A DNA stretch of 64,000 nt from Ophiura sarsii (lineage: Eukaryota > Echinodermata > Ophiuroidea > Amphilepidida > Ophiuridae), in the NCBI GenBank assembly GCA_035610835.1, contig CM069452.1:13301753-13365752 (forward strand), given 5' to 3'. Positions 37,882 to 49,630 of this stretch are shown here, one piece after another. How positions within the stretch are numbered: position 1 is the first letter of the stretch; the number at the start of each line of letters is the position of its first letter. The notes beneath the pieces are model-generated. The model searched no databases. It was not told the DNA's origin and saw only the letters and a program-made list of their open reading frames with translations. A program made the position numbers and the translations under genes.

Positions 37882-38533
37882 GGTTCCTATTTGATGGTGT
37901 ATGTTCCCACACAAACACTAGTGGGGGGATGACGCTCATATAACATTAATGTAAACTTGAATCACTACAACATGTATAATAGCAACAAAACTCAAGACAA
38001 GAGTAACACAAACATCACAGTCATGGTGCGAGTGATAGGTGTCACACAGCACTCTTGCATTCAATATAAGATAAGATTTGTTTTATTAATGTATAAACAA
38101 AATCCTCCTTCCTGTTTGATAATATATCTTCAATGTTGTTCAATAAATGATGCCCAGTTTTAGAAAACAACATTTCTTGCTATTTATAGGCTATTAGTAA
38201 TAGTTGCATTCAATGTTCTCAAAATTCCCTACATTTTCATTGTTCATAACCTTGCATGTAAGCTTCCTGAAACTAACAAGGAAACAAAAGGGACTGTTAT
38301 TTACAACAAAGAAATAAATGGTAATGCAACAACACCTAAACTTGAAACCAGATTTCATAGAATTGACATTTAATGAATGTTGAATAGCTTATACAAAAGA
38401 GTCACCGAAATATCCCCCCTTTTGCTTAAAGTCAGGGGACATCAGGGTGTCTTATCATCACTTGTTTAACTCCATACATTGATGAATGTTGCTGGGAATC
38501 CAAGACAAATTTTAGCACAGGTGCAATTATAAT

Positions 38534-39473
38534 GGGCTGTATTCTTGTACCTATTTAAACACGGTTTTAAGCTAAACACTTGTTTAACTTTTTTAAACCA
38601 CTTCCCAGCTAACTATAGTGCACTGCAAGTGAAAGCTGTGTGCTGAGCCATTGCAAGGTCATGCCACCTTTATCACAGCTCATGCATGAAGTGAATATTT
38701 CGAGGTCCAATTCAACCCCCATTTCATCTAATTCCGAACCAAAACAGGATTACCACTCCTAAAGACATCCTGAGTTTCCTCACTATTGTCACTATCACCT
38801 GTTATCATTGAAATCCCATGTAATTGATCAACATTTGTTTGGTAAGAATTTTTGCAATTGTGTGAAACCATGATGGACCTCAAGGGGTCACAAATACGGT
38901 AAACAAAGATGACTTTTAACTGTATTTCCTTTTCTATCCATCGTATCGGTAATGAAATAGTGCCCTCTATTGGCCATTTATTTATCGACAAACTGACGCA
39001 AGAATGAAGTCTCAAGCCGGTGTAGGACGCATTTGATAAATTCCTACTTTTTTCAGGCTTTTGGCACGTCCAGTGACATGCTTAGCACATCAGTATTGTC
39101 TCACTCAACTCAGCTCGTCTAGAGACGTGCTTAGCTGGGAAGTGGTTAAATACGCATCTAACTCACTGAAAAGTGAGTATGGGGGTAGTTTAACGCACAT
39201 GTAACTGAACTCTTGCACCAATTGTACGCCTTGAATGATTACTCAACAGTGCCTGGTGCAAGCTGATGTACAGCTTGTGTAGTCTTAAAAATACATGTGC
39301 ATTTGAGGAATTTGTTAGATATCTATTGTTACTCATTTGGGCCACAATAAATTGAATACCCATATCCAGTGACAAACGACCACTCTGGGGATGAGATTTG
39401 CTGAGTTTAAAATCTGGTTTTGTTAAACACAATATTTAAAAGCTAAAATTGTGTTTAGTACAAAATACAGCCC
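38534..39473. mobile_element. Element with GGGCTGTATTTTGTAC inverted ends
   Basis: Left GGGCTGTATTCTTGTACC and right GTACAAAATACAGCCC. Inside, TTAAACCACTTCCCAGCTAA (38600-38620) is inverted as TTAGCTGGGAAGTGGTTAAA (39129-39148), so internal arms also pair. About 940 bp, no recognisable coding sequence. Confidence 0.6.
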
Positions 39474-39943
39474 AATGCGTCTATGTCTGATGTGAAATAC
39501 GAATTATATGTAGTATTCACATATTTTGCATCATGTAACTATAATACTTACGTATGTAGCTGTAAGACTTTATTTGTCGGTCACAGTTTAAATTAGATTA
39601 CCAGTAGGAAAAAGCTGCCTTAAGTGAAACACTTTGTTGGCACATTTAGAATAGATTACCCGGAGTAAGGATAAGCTAGAACCCTGGAATAGGAAATAGC
39701 TGCCAGCTGAATTCCTTATCAAAGGAATTACTGGGGAGCTGTGAGGGTATTGATGGTTGATTGGATAGTAGGGTGTAATGTGTCTTGCTTTAGTATGACC
39801 TTGGTAAACACCATGTGATGTTCTTAGCTAGTTTATATACCTAACAACCAATAACATCAAGAACATCTGTTGCCATGGAAAATCATAAGAAACAAAGAAG
39901 CTTAATTGAAATCAAAACCACTGTTCCTTTAACAATTTAAATT

Positions 39944-40350
39944 TAAAGGATATTACTCTCAGTGGAAAGAGTTTAATTATGCGATGGGGTTATCAGTTCA
40001 CATGTTATCCACCATATTTCAGTTTCATTATCATTCAAGAAATGAAATTAGAAGCAATTTTTGAACTAATTAAAGGGCACTTGGGAGATACTTCAGGGAT
40101 ATCGTTAAATTTGTGACGTATGCGCAGCTCAACTATTATCTATACTGCGCATACGTCACGATTCAAGCGATATCACTGAAGTATCTCCCAAGTGCCCTTG
40201 CAAAAAGTATTCTGCTAAGTCTGAAAATGAGATCGCAAAATGCTTCTTATTTCATTTCTCGAACGATAATGAAATTGAAATATGGTGGATAACATGTGAC
40301 TGATAACCCCTTCACATAATTAAAACTCTTTCCACTGAGAATGTTGTCCT
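39944..40350. mobile_element. Foldback element with about 190-bp arms
   Basis: The unit is a nearly continuous palindrome: CTCAGTGGAAAGAGTTT near the left end is complementary to AAACTCTTTCCACTGAG near the right, and GACGTATGCGCAG pairs with CTGCGCATACGTC around a loop of about 17 bp at 40128-40144. It stops exactly where the TIR of the element at 40351 begins. Confidence 0.8.
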
Positions 40351-40636
40351 ATAACCCTAACTCTAGATCCCCACACAGCAACAGATTTCTTTTCCAACCC
40401 CCAAAATTCACCAGAAAGGTCACCCCGACCCTCCCGGGATTTGAACCACGGACCTCCAGCACCAGGGCCCAGATCCTTGCCACTACACCATGGCTGTCAG
40501 TCGACACTCGGCGAGTATATTCGCTTTGTTATATAGGATGGGTCCGTTTTGAAGCCCAAAAACCTGCACGCCGGGTTATAAAAACATTTTTTCCGCACAG
40601 TTGCCGTGTTGGTTGGTGTAGTTGAGTTAGGGTTAT
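40351..40636 (-). mobile_element. tRNA-derived element with perfect 13-bp terminal inverted repeats (copy 3)
   Basis: Both ends are the same 13-mer in inverted orientation: ATAACCCTAACTC at 40351-40363 and GAGTTAGGGTTAT at 40624-40636. On the minus strand the interior has a tRNA-like block (40500-40432): ATGGTGTAGTGGCAAGG (A box) and GTGGTTCAAATCCCGGG (B box), preceded by the body shared with the copies at 9411 and 18972. It abuts the foldback element ending at 40350. Confidence 0.7.
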
Positions 40637-40974
40637 GGATATTCTGTCATAAGAATATCTGAAATGACTCAAATGTAATCTACATCATACAATAAAGCCT
40701 GCATCATACAATTAAGCCTGCATCATACAATAAAGCCTGTGTGTTGTTACATGATAACACAATTTTAATTTCAATTTTCTGATAGATGACATAAACATTC
40801 TAGCTGTGACTCAGATTTAATCGCCAACCAACTGGAAACACATTTCCTACCAAATAAATTGGTTTAAAAGTAAAAGTTACTTTACTTAACACTGACTGTG
40901 GTTGCATACAGCTTGGAAATTCTTGTTTGGAACTTGACTTGTATGTTCAATCTTGAAAAAGGAAGGTTTAATTC

Positions 40975-41190
40975 TATAGTTAAGTCTGTTCCAAATTGGC
41001 GAACCAATTTACAGCAGCGATCAAATTCAGAGGAGCGTGATTGCACAAAACACTCGCATGGTGCAACATGGCGCAGTATGACTCGTATGTATGACGCTTG
41101 CATGTGCCAAACTAGCATTTGTACGCTTGGATTACTTTTCATGCGGAGAGATAAAAAACTGCATATTTCTCGCCAATTTGGAACTAAACC
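40975..41190. mobile_element. Family-A MITE
   Basis: It starts TATAGTTAAGTCTGTTCC and ends CTCGCCAATTTGGAACT; the last bases of the right repeat are degraded. The interior has GTACGCTTGGATTAC, shared with the copies at 58038 and 58277. Confidence 0.7.
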
Positions 41191-41716
41191 CAAATGATAC
41201 TTTGTTTGCAAGAGTACTTAATAGCACCAGCACTGAAAATAGCAGCATGTAGACGGAAAATTATTGGATTTATTAATTCTTTTTTCTCGAATGTTTGCAA
41301 ATCCTAATTCTAATCTCAACTAACCCTCAAATTATACTGCATTAAGAGAAGCAATTTCAGTATAATCTCTTGCACAAACTGCTGTCAATATAAATGCTTT
41401 ATGGAGAGGTTCAGGCTTTTCACTTTCTGCCATATTTTAACATTTGGCAACATTTCCCTTACTAGCCTTTTCTGTGGAATTGACAGGATGTTATACACAG
41501 CTTGAATTGATTTTATTTGTAACAGCTCAAAATATCTGTATGTACATACCTAGTATTGAGTATGTAGCATGAGTGGGCTCACCGGATATTGTTTACAGGG
41601 CTCAAAAAGGGTTTTGCCAAATTTCTGAGGCCTACTTATCACAAACGTGTAGAAATACTGCTAATGAGTACTGAAAAGGTGTTATTTTAACCGATCGATT
41701 ATAATAGTTGATAGTT

Positions 41717-42295
41717 TATATACCCCTCAAAAAAGTTCGGACATTTTTTCAATTACATGTCTTTTGTATATTTCGTTATACCTTCATAGTGTGTTGCACA
41801 TCAATGGAAAGCTGATGAGTTCATCTTTCTAATGATACCACATTTGTAGCAATCACTTGTTTTAGTACTCAGCCATTTGCTGGAGAATATTGCGAGGTCT
41901 CAATCTGAATGTGCCAAAAGTCATCACTATTTTGTCCTCAAAATTTAATAGTGCATCACTCTAAATTGTAATTGTCAATGTAACACTTCATTGAACAGAT
42001 GACAGAGTTGCTCTTTTCAGCATGAAATAGTGGTGAATGTAGCACATTTTGGAGACCTCCCACATTCACAAGTGATTGCTACGAATGAGGACATCGGCGT
42101 TTGAAAACAAAAGTGGAAATATAACAATGATTCAGCCTGAATCTCACACACACATATCCTCCATTCAAAACATCACAAATATATGCGATATGTGCGACCT
42201 AATCAAAAGCTGTCCTTTACTGCTATGCACAAATAAGTGCAGGTCACTAACGGAGAGCCAAGAACCGCTGAAACATTAGTCACCCCGTGTATAAT
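41717..42295. mobile_element. Decayed relative of the long-TIR Tc1/mariner-like element
   Basis: TATATACCCCTCAAAAAAGT then TCGGACATTTTTTC is a Tc1-like terminus, and CAATGGAAAGCTGATGAGTTC matches the 4929 element arm. An inner inverted pair exists (GTAGCAATCACTTG at 41847, CAAGTGATTGCTAC at 42067), but no matching right terminus was found. Confidence 0.45.
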
Positions 42296-42953
42296 GCGTA
42301 TCAAGTATAATTGAGAAATCAAGCTCGTGTAATGCCACGAAGGTACGTGAGAAGGTACGAGCCAGTGGTTCCTTGCACGATTTTTGATCAGAATACAGAT
42401 GGATCGCTTTGTAATGGGGAAGCATTGTAAAATTTTGTAAAAGGTAACTTTTTTTAAGAATAATTAAGAGTATAAGTCACGTCCGTATCATTAAATCACG
42501 GTTTTGAATCAGGATAATGACTTTAATCAGTTGGTTTGTCGATAACTGTGAAGAATCAAAATGATTTACATTGGTACATCAGAATTGTGTACGGGGCTAC
42601 GCCCCTCATTCAATTCCTTAGATTTTGCTTCTTCACAGTTACCGACCAAAGAAGATTTTAAGGTCTTTCCACAATGCATTGCGCGAACGCCAGCCAACTT
42701 AGCTTTTTTCACACAATGCATTTGTTGAGCTCTTAAGTTTAGAAATAAGAAAAAGGAACACTGTTAACTTATTTATTCATAGATGTAAACTAGAACCTAT
42801 GATTGTGTGCGTATGTCTATGGGAATCAAGACAAATTGAAGACCAGAATTAGGGCATTTTGCAAAAAAACGCAATGCATTGTGGTGGTGTCTTTAAAATC
42901 TTCTTTGGTTACCCACAAAGCAACTGATAGATTTTAAATCCATATCTACTCAC

Positions 42954-43077
42954 CATAATCTTCCATCTTTCTCAACTGATGAGTTGTTTGCGAGATGTTG
43001 TACATACACTCTTTTTTCATCACCGATATCTGGTTCAGGTAGACAAACTACGCCAAGACCCAGGCTTACACCGGCTT
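42954..43077 (-). CDS. PDZD2-like: Exon D: N-terminal two-thirds of PDZ domain 2
   Basis: A 124-nt exon with acceptor TATTTTACAG and donor GTGAGTAG. Two bases complete Glu after exon C; 40 codons follow and TG is left over (phase 2). AGVSLGLGVVCLPEPDIG contains the carboxylate-binding loop as LGLG in place of canonical GLGF, then RVYVQHLANNSSVEKDGRL matches the betaC strand and the A-x-x-DGRL turn seen in most PDZ domains. The C-L-P-E-P segment after the loop resembles the C-C-L-A-L-E segment I recall from PDZ2 of PDZD2. The substituted loop suggests altered ligand choice, which is inference. Confidence 0.87.
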
Positions 43078-43836
43078 CTGTAAAATATTATTGAGGGAGG
43101 TAGAAGTAGAATTGATGGTTGATTTCACTTATCAAAAATTGTATAAGGACAATAATGTCTGGAAATCAAATTCAAGGTATTTACGGGTCGTCCATTTATA
43201 CACCATTTGAAATTATGTACAAAGCGTACGTAACAGGAGGGGAGGGAGTAAAAATAGTACACTCTTTTTACACAAGTGAATATGGAAATAACTTTGGACA
43301 TCCCCTAAAACTATTTATCTTTTTTCATTGTTATAAGAATGAGTAAAAATCAGATACTCTGAAACTTATTATGTGATGGCAGTATAACATCATAAAAAAC
43401 CAAGAACTTGATTTAATAAAAAAAACTATTCTCTACAGAGAGAGGGCAGTATGCAATAAAAGATTATAACAAACAACACTGCTTATGTGATATCATAGTT
43501 GTATCAATAGATGGGGTAGTTTCAGTCTGGATTGTCAATTCTTCCATCAAAGGAGGGAGCTATTCTGACCAAGCCAACAAATTAAGCTGAATAGCATTAC
43601 ATGTAGAACCTCTACTAGTAATAGAGGGGGCTATTTCAAATTTAGCAGTCCTCATATAACATTTGTACCAATACATGTTGTTCATTTACTGTATTTTTCC
43701 TGATGACATCACATATTGCTACACACAACTTTTCCTCTCAATTACTAACTGATATCAGTAAGTCTCAGATAGTTATCTTAAATTCTGCAATGGCAATGTT
43801 AATAAAACTACTGTTTAAACATATTTATAATTTGAC

Positions 43837-44533
43837 CCCGGGGTGCTCAGTGGTCATTACAAGAGGGTATCATGCGCGTCCAAGAAATCACATAATAAGG
43901 GTGGTTTTTGAAGCCAGGGCACGTTACGTACGTAACGTGTTTAGGGTATCAAAGCAAGGAAAATCAGGAAAAAGGGTATACTTTAATACAATGGTCTTAC
44001 GTATTTAGGGTCCTTATTTTCTTTTATCTATGACATTTTTTAATAGCCGCGTTATATTCCTCAATCTGTTCCCGTCGCAATTCATCCTGGCATCGGCCCT
44101 GTTCTGGCGATTTTTCAATAGGCGCCTCTTCGTCCCGTTCTTCGTGTTGTGTAAAAAATGACGGGAATTTGGAGAATCCACATAGACTTTTAGCAAGTCT
44201 TGCCATTTATAGTATTCAACGGTAACAAAAGGGGTATCGTGCGTATGTTTAAAGTAGAATACGGCTTTCTCCTGGGGCTTGCTAAAGACTATTAAGCTTA
44301 GGATTCAAAATATACAAATTACGTGCTTAGGGTATGTTAGGGTATCAAGGTATTTTGGATTACTTGTTTAGGGTATGAAAATACTGAAATGACTTGCTTA
44401 GGGTATCCAAAAACTGTCCTTACTTGTTTAGGGGGTACTTTTTCACATTTATGCAATTACTTATTTAAGGTACTTTTTGAAATTCCTTGGACGCGCATGA
44501 TACTCCCTTGTAATGACCACTGAGCACCCCGGG
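43837..44533. mobile_element. CCCGGGG-ended element with 8-bp TSD, 48-bp TIRs and internal array (copy 3)
   Basis: AATTTGAC flanks it exactly at 43829-43836 and 44534-44541. Both ends are CCCGGGGTGCTCAGTGGTCA followed by TTACAAG(A/G)G and TATCATGCGCGTCCAAG, inverted. The interior has repeats of (T/C)TTGTTTAGGGTAT (44320-44460). Minus-strand 44206-44014 contains two overlapping frames, one with ELRREQIEEYNAAIKK, of unknown origin. The ends are unexpanded here, unlike copies 1 and 2. Confidence 0.85.
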
Positions 44534-44638
44534 AATTTGACTAATAGTACAACTACGCCAACAAGTTGACATCAATAGGATTAGAATTTCAAAATGTAAT
44601 ATAGAGGGGGCTATTTAAATTTAGTAATCCCAAATTGG

Positions 44639-45958
44639 CTAAAGTTCAATCAGTTCCAAATTGGCGAGAAATATTCGTTTTTTGATCTCACTGTGCAAAA
44701 AATGTAATCTAAGCGTACTCGTGCGATAACGGCTACGTGCACGGATTTTTGGCCGCACACATATGATGCACAGTGCGTTTGTTACCATAACCCTTACAGC
44801 CCTGAACCCCATGAAATCCCATTTGAAAACTATGCTGGAGGCACGTGTCACCTCAGTCTATCTTGCCAGGCACTGACACCAGGTGATAAATGCGCATGGA
44901 ATTGTTAATTGCGGGCGCGTGACTCCCTGGCCGGGTGGACTAAGACCCCGTCATCCATGCTGGAGGACCCGGGATCGAATCCTGTCGTCGGCAAGTCCGG
45001 TTTTTCTCGCTAAATTTCGCCCATTTCCACCCTCGGATTTTTTTTCTCAACATTTCCATTCAAAAGTGTTAGGGTTAATGCTAGTCTACTCGTATGCCTT
45101 GTATAATTTCACTGTCACACAATCGAACAACACCCCCTGACACTTCCCATCCGAGAACCGACCAAATACAAGGTCTACTGGCATTGGATTTACAAAAGAA
45201 CTGTGCTTGAGCACACTAGGGATTACTAGGGACGATGCTTTTTATGCGTCACGATAGTATCACACCCCTTCATAACGCGCTAATATTGAATTTGCTGTTT
45301 GTACATCTAGAAACGCGTGAAGGGGGTATTTCTGTGGCTGTGTAAGAGTCTCTAGTTATCGTAAACAATGATCAAATTATTTGTCTCTGTTTAAACGTAA
45401 AAAGGTTTTTTATTACACGATATTGAAAGAAATAACATGGAAATAGTCACATATGCGGAAATGTAGCTATATCTCTGAGGAACATATTTTGGGCGAGGAC
45501 CAATGTCAACGATAACTCCTAAAGTGTGATTTTAGACCGAAACGGCGGCTATACAGTGCCAGAAAATCGACATTTTGAATTTATCAAGTGAGCAAGATTC
45601 GTCTCTCTGCGAAGACGTATATAAATATTCATATACTTCGTATTTATCATATCTGCCATTGGTTAATTTTGAACCCCACGCGACAAATTGCTTATTACGT
45701 ATGCGTCCAATTTTTGGACGAGCACTAATGTAAAAGTATACGGAGGTCAACGAGGTCAATCCAATGCAAGTAGACCTTTTTTTCCCGGGGTGAGATCAGA
45801 GGATGGGGAGCGGTCCATGGGGAGTGAGCCCTCTATCGGTACAAGGAAAAAGGTATACTAAAGCAGACTAGGTTAATGCGTGCCCGCGTCCTTCTGTTTT
45901 CATTTGCTGCTGCATGTAGGCTTCGCCAATTTGGAACTGATCAAACTATAGCTGCTTA
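44639..45958. mobile_element. Family-A MITE split by a 1.1-kb insertion
   Basis: The left half (44639-44785) begins with the AGTTCCAAATTGGCGAG repeat, and the right half (45880-45958) ends CGCCAATTTGGAACTGATCAAACTATAG. The sequence between includes the TTAA-flanked tRNA-Leu-like element; the rest (45080-45880) has no recognised repeat. Confidence 0.55.
44909..45074 (+). mobile_element. TTAA-flanked tRNA-Leu-like element ending in TTAGGG
   Basis: TTAA at 44905-44908 and 45075-45078 flank a 166-bp unit ending GTTAGGG. The 5' part (about 44918-44992) has TGGCCGGGTGGACTAAG, a class-II (leucine-like) A box and D arm, and GGATCGAATCC as B box. A poor T-rich tail follows. It lies inside a split family-A MITE (44639-44785 and 45880-45958). 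Confidence 0.6.
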
Positions 45959-46005
45959 AGAGGGCGCTATTGCCGATTACTACATTACATTACAGCAGGT
46001 CCCAT

Positions 46006-46691
46006 ATAAACTCCCAAAAAGTATCGAAACACCTTACACATGATCCAATAATTAACAGTCCGAAAGGGTATGAATTAATCAAAGCCAATGATCCAGTGCA
46101 TAATTTTGTTCTGCGTATTTTGACACCTCGAATGTTGAGATACGATGTTGCGGAGCGGAGTTATTGCCATTTCAATGGTCTTAGGTCCAGTTTCAAAAGT
46201 GACAATCATCCCTATAGACAATAGATGCAAGTTTGCATTTATTGTTTTGAATGATCAGGTTTTATGCTTTACACACATGTACAAAAATGCAATATACACT
46301 CAGAAAATGAAGATAATATGTTCCTTTCATAACACAGATTTATTGTTTTCATTCAACTTCAACTTTGACTTTATCTTTGTCTTCAGTACTTTGTGTGTCC
46401 ACTATCATTGTCCACAACAGCATGTGCAAAGCATAAACCTGATCATCATGATCATTGATAACAGTAATGCAAACATGCTTCTATAATAGGGACGATTGTC
46501 ACTTTTGAAACTGCACCTACGTCCATTGAAATGACAATAACTCCGCTCCGTAACATCGTATATCAACAATGGAGGTGTCAAAATACGCAGAACAAAATTA
46601 TGCACTGGATCATTGGCTTTGATTAATTTATACCCTTTCGGACCGTTAATTATTGGATCATGTGTTTCGATACTTTTATGAGGAGTTTAGT
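46006..46691. mobile_element. Foldback element with about 280-bp arms
   Basis: TAAACTCCCAAAAAGTATCG at the left is inverted as CGATACTTTTATGAGGAGTTTA at the right; pairing continues through GCGGAGCGGAGTTATTG / CAATAACTCCGCTCCG and on to ATCAGGTTTTATGCTTTACAC / its complement, leaving a loop of about 140 bp (46280-46420). The right arm contains the left breakpoint of the tandem duplication. Confidence 0.78.
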
Positions 46692-46914
46692 TATCTTTAT
46701 ATGTGACAAATATAGAACATCTGTTGATTACATGTAAAACAAACATGTATAACATGTACATGTATAACATGCATAGAAATGTTAGCTTACAGCGCAGCAC
46801 CTCTTATCCTAAACTCTTAAAATATGCACCAATATTGAACCCTATGAACTTCTGTATTGTTTATAAGCTTTTGTTGGAGAAGCACTATAAACATTTTAAA
46901 TATTATATCATCAT

Positions 46915-47164
46915 TATAGTCGTCGTCAGAATACTTCAGCACTTTTTTCTGTGACAACTGCGTACAGCGAAAACACGGAAGTGTGTTGTAGAACAGCGTC
47001 ACAACATTGTTATCTTTGAGCAGTTCGACGCGTCGCAGACCCTGTAATCAGATTGGCCATGATCGTATCTATGGGTCATGAATGTCCCCGCCCACACGCT
47101 CATTTACTAGATCGCGTGCCTTGGCTATTTTAAAAAGTGCTGAAGTATTCTGACGACGACTGTA
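46915..47164. mobile_element. MITE with 31-bp inverted ends, in duplication unit 1
   Basis: TATAGTCGTCGTCAGAATAC...TTCAGCACTTTTT at the left is inverted as AAAAAGTGCTGAA...GTATTCTGACGACGACTGTA at the right, about 250 bp. The same element is present in unit 2 at 48553-48802. Confidence 0.75.
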
Positions 47165-47990
47165 ACAAGAACAACCCCATACCCCATACAATCTGTTGAT
47201 GCACCATTCACTCTTGTGTCTATTTAGTTATGAAAACATAAGAAGTTTTCCTGTTGTCTATCTTAAAATTGTCCCCCCTGAATTTTGTTTTCATTTAATT
47301 TCAAGTGGCAAAAAAAGCAACTCATAATGAAATTGGTAACGTTTCCATGACTCAATGACAAACACTTGTTATACAACAAATTATACAACACACCTTAAAT
47401 TGGTTAGTACTTATCTACGTCCCCACAACAGTTTGTCAGATTCCCTTGGTGATGTTGTCAGGATTACAACAATTATTTTCTTAATTAGAAAAATATGATA
47501 AACTGTACATTTTTTGGAATAACTTCCTAATTATGCACGATAGGGAATTGAGGGTAAATGTCAAGGTCATATCAAGTTGAAGACACATAAGTCGATAAGG
47601 GGCCTATCTGTTGTTACGTTGCTAACAACTCTCCTGTCAGATCATATTACTAGATGTAGACTACATAAAAAATATTTAATTTGTACTTTTTACGCTAGTT
47701 TAACAATTACAGATTTCCGAAATGGTACATGGCTGAAACATTAAGGAGCTTTTATAGAATAAGGTAGATCAAAGTGAGACCTTTCAATTAATTGACACCA
47801 ATGCACTTTAAGGAGCAACTAGTTGATAGACTTCTACATCATCATGAAGGAAAAGTATGTTTCCACTTCAGTTTGGGGGTGACGTCAGTGCTCCATCATG
47901 TGATTGTATCACTAATTCATGCACGCAATTCTTATGGGATGGCATAGCAATCACAGAGAACTGTTGAAATTGGTATGAAAATAACTATGG

Positions 47991-48168
47991 TTAACACTTT
48001 CCACACAGCTATTAGTTTTACCATATATACAAAACAGATTTAAAAAAACCCCTTTCCCAGTTTTCAAAGTCTATCTCAAGGATTACTGAACCAATACTAG
48101 GCATGTTTGTACTTATTTCAATGCATTTCTCATGGTGATTCCAAATATGGCAATGAAATTCAATAATT
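47991..48168 (+). mobile_element. Family-D MITE, truncated by the tandem-duplication junction
   Basis: It begins TTAACACTTTCCACAC and runs to CAATAATTATGACAAT, where the second duplication unit begins. The intact version is at 49631-49880. Confidence 0.65.
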
Positions 48169-48552
48169 ATGACAATAACTCCGCTCCGTAACATCGTATA
48201 TCAACAATGGAGGTGTCAAAATACGCAGAACAAAATTATGCACTGGATCATTGGCTTTGATTAATTTATACCCTTTCGGACCGTTAATTATTGGATCATG
48301 TGTTTCGATACTTTTATGAGGAGTTTAGTTATCTTTATATGTGACAAATATAGAACATCTGTTGATTACATGTAAAACAAACATGTATAACATGTACATG
48401 TATAACATGCATAGAAATGTTAGCTTACAGCGCAGCACCTCTTATCCTAAACTCTTAAAATATGCACCAATATTGAACCCTATGAACTTCTGTATTGTTT
48501 ATAAGCTTTTGTTGGAGAAGCACTATAAACATTTTTAATATTATATCATCAT

Positions 48553-48802
48553 TATAGTCGTCGTCAGAATACTTCAGCACTTTTTTCTGTGACAACTGCG
48601 TACAGCGAAAACACGGAAGTGTGTTGTAGAACAGCGTCACAACATTGTTATCTTTGAGCAGTTCGACGCGTCGCAGACCCTGTAATCAGATTGGCCATGA
48701 TCGTATCTATGGGTCATGAATGTCCCCGCCCACACGCTCATTTACTAGATCGCGTGCCTTGGCTATTTTAAAAAGTGCTGAAGTATTCTGACGACGACTG
48801 TA
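48553..48802. mobile_element. Same MITE in duplication unit 2
   Basis: This is the copy of 46915-47164 made by the tandem duplication, not by separate insertion: the same flanks occur at a constant 1,638-bp offset. Confidence 0.75.
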
Positions 48803-49630
48803 ACAAGAACAACCCCATACCCCATACAATCTGTTGATGCACCATTCACTCTTGTGTCTATTTAGTTATGAAAACATAAGAAGTTTTCCTGTTGTCTATC
48901 TTAAAATTGTCCCCCCTGAATTTTGTTTTCATTTAATTTCAAGTGGCAAAAAAAGCAACTCATAATGAAATTGGTAACGTTTCCATGACTCAATGACAAA
49001 CACTTGTTATACAACAAATTATACAACACACCTTAAATTGGTTAGTACTTATCTACAGTCCCCACAACAGTTTGTCAGATTCCCTTGGTGATGTTGTCAG
49101 GATTACAACAATTATTTTCTTAATTAGAAAAATATGATAAACTGTACATTTTTTGGAATAACTTCCTAATTATGCACGATAGGGAATTGAGGGTAAATGT
49201 CAAGGTCATATCAAGTTGAAGACACATAAGTCGATAAGGGGCCTATCTGTTGTTACGTTGCTAACAACTCTCCTGTCAGATCATATTACTAGATGTAGAC
49301 TACATACAATATTTAATTTGTACTTTTTACGCTAGTTTAACAATTACAGATTTCCGAAATGGTACATGGTTGAAACATTAAGGAGCTTTTATAGAATAAG
49401 GTAGATCAAAGTGAGACCTTTCAATTAATTGACACCAATGCACTTTAAGGTGCAACTAGTTAAAAGACTTCTACATCATACATTTGAAGGAAAGTATGTT
49501 TCCACTTCAGTTTGGGGGTGACGTCAGTGCTCCATCATGTGATTGTATCACTAATATCATGCACGCAATTCTTATGGGATAGCATAGCGATCACAGAAAA
49601 CTGTTGAAACTGCTATGAAAATAACTATGG

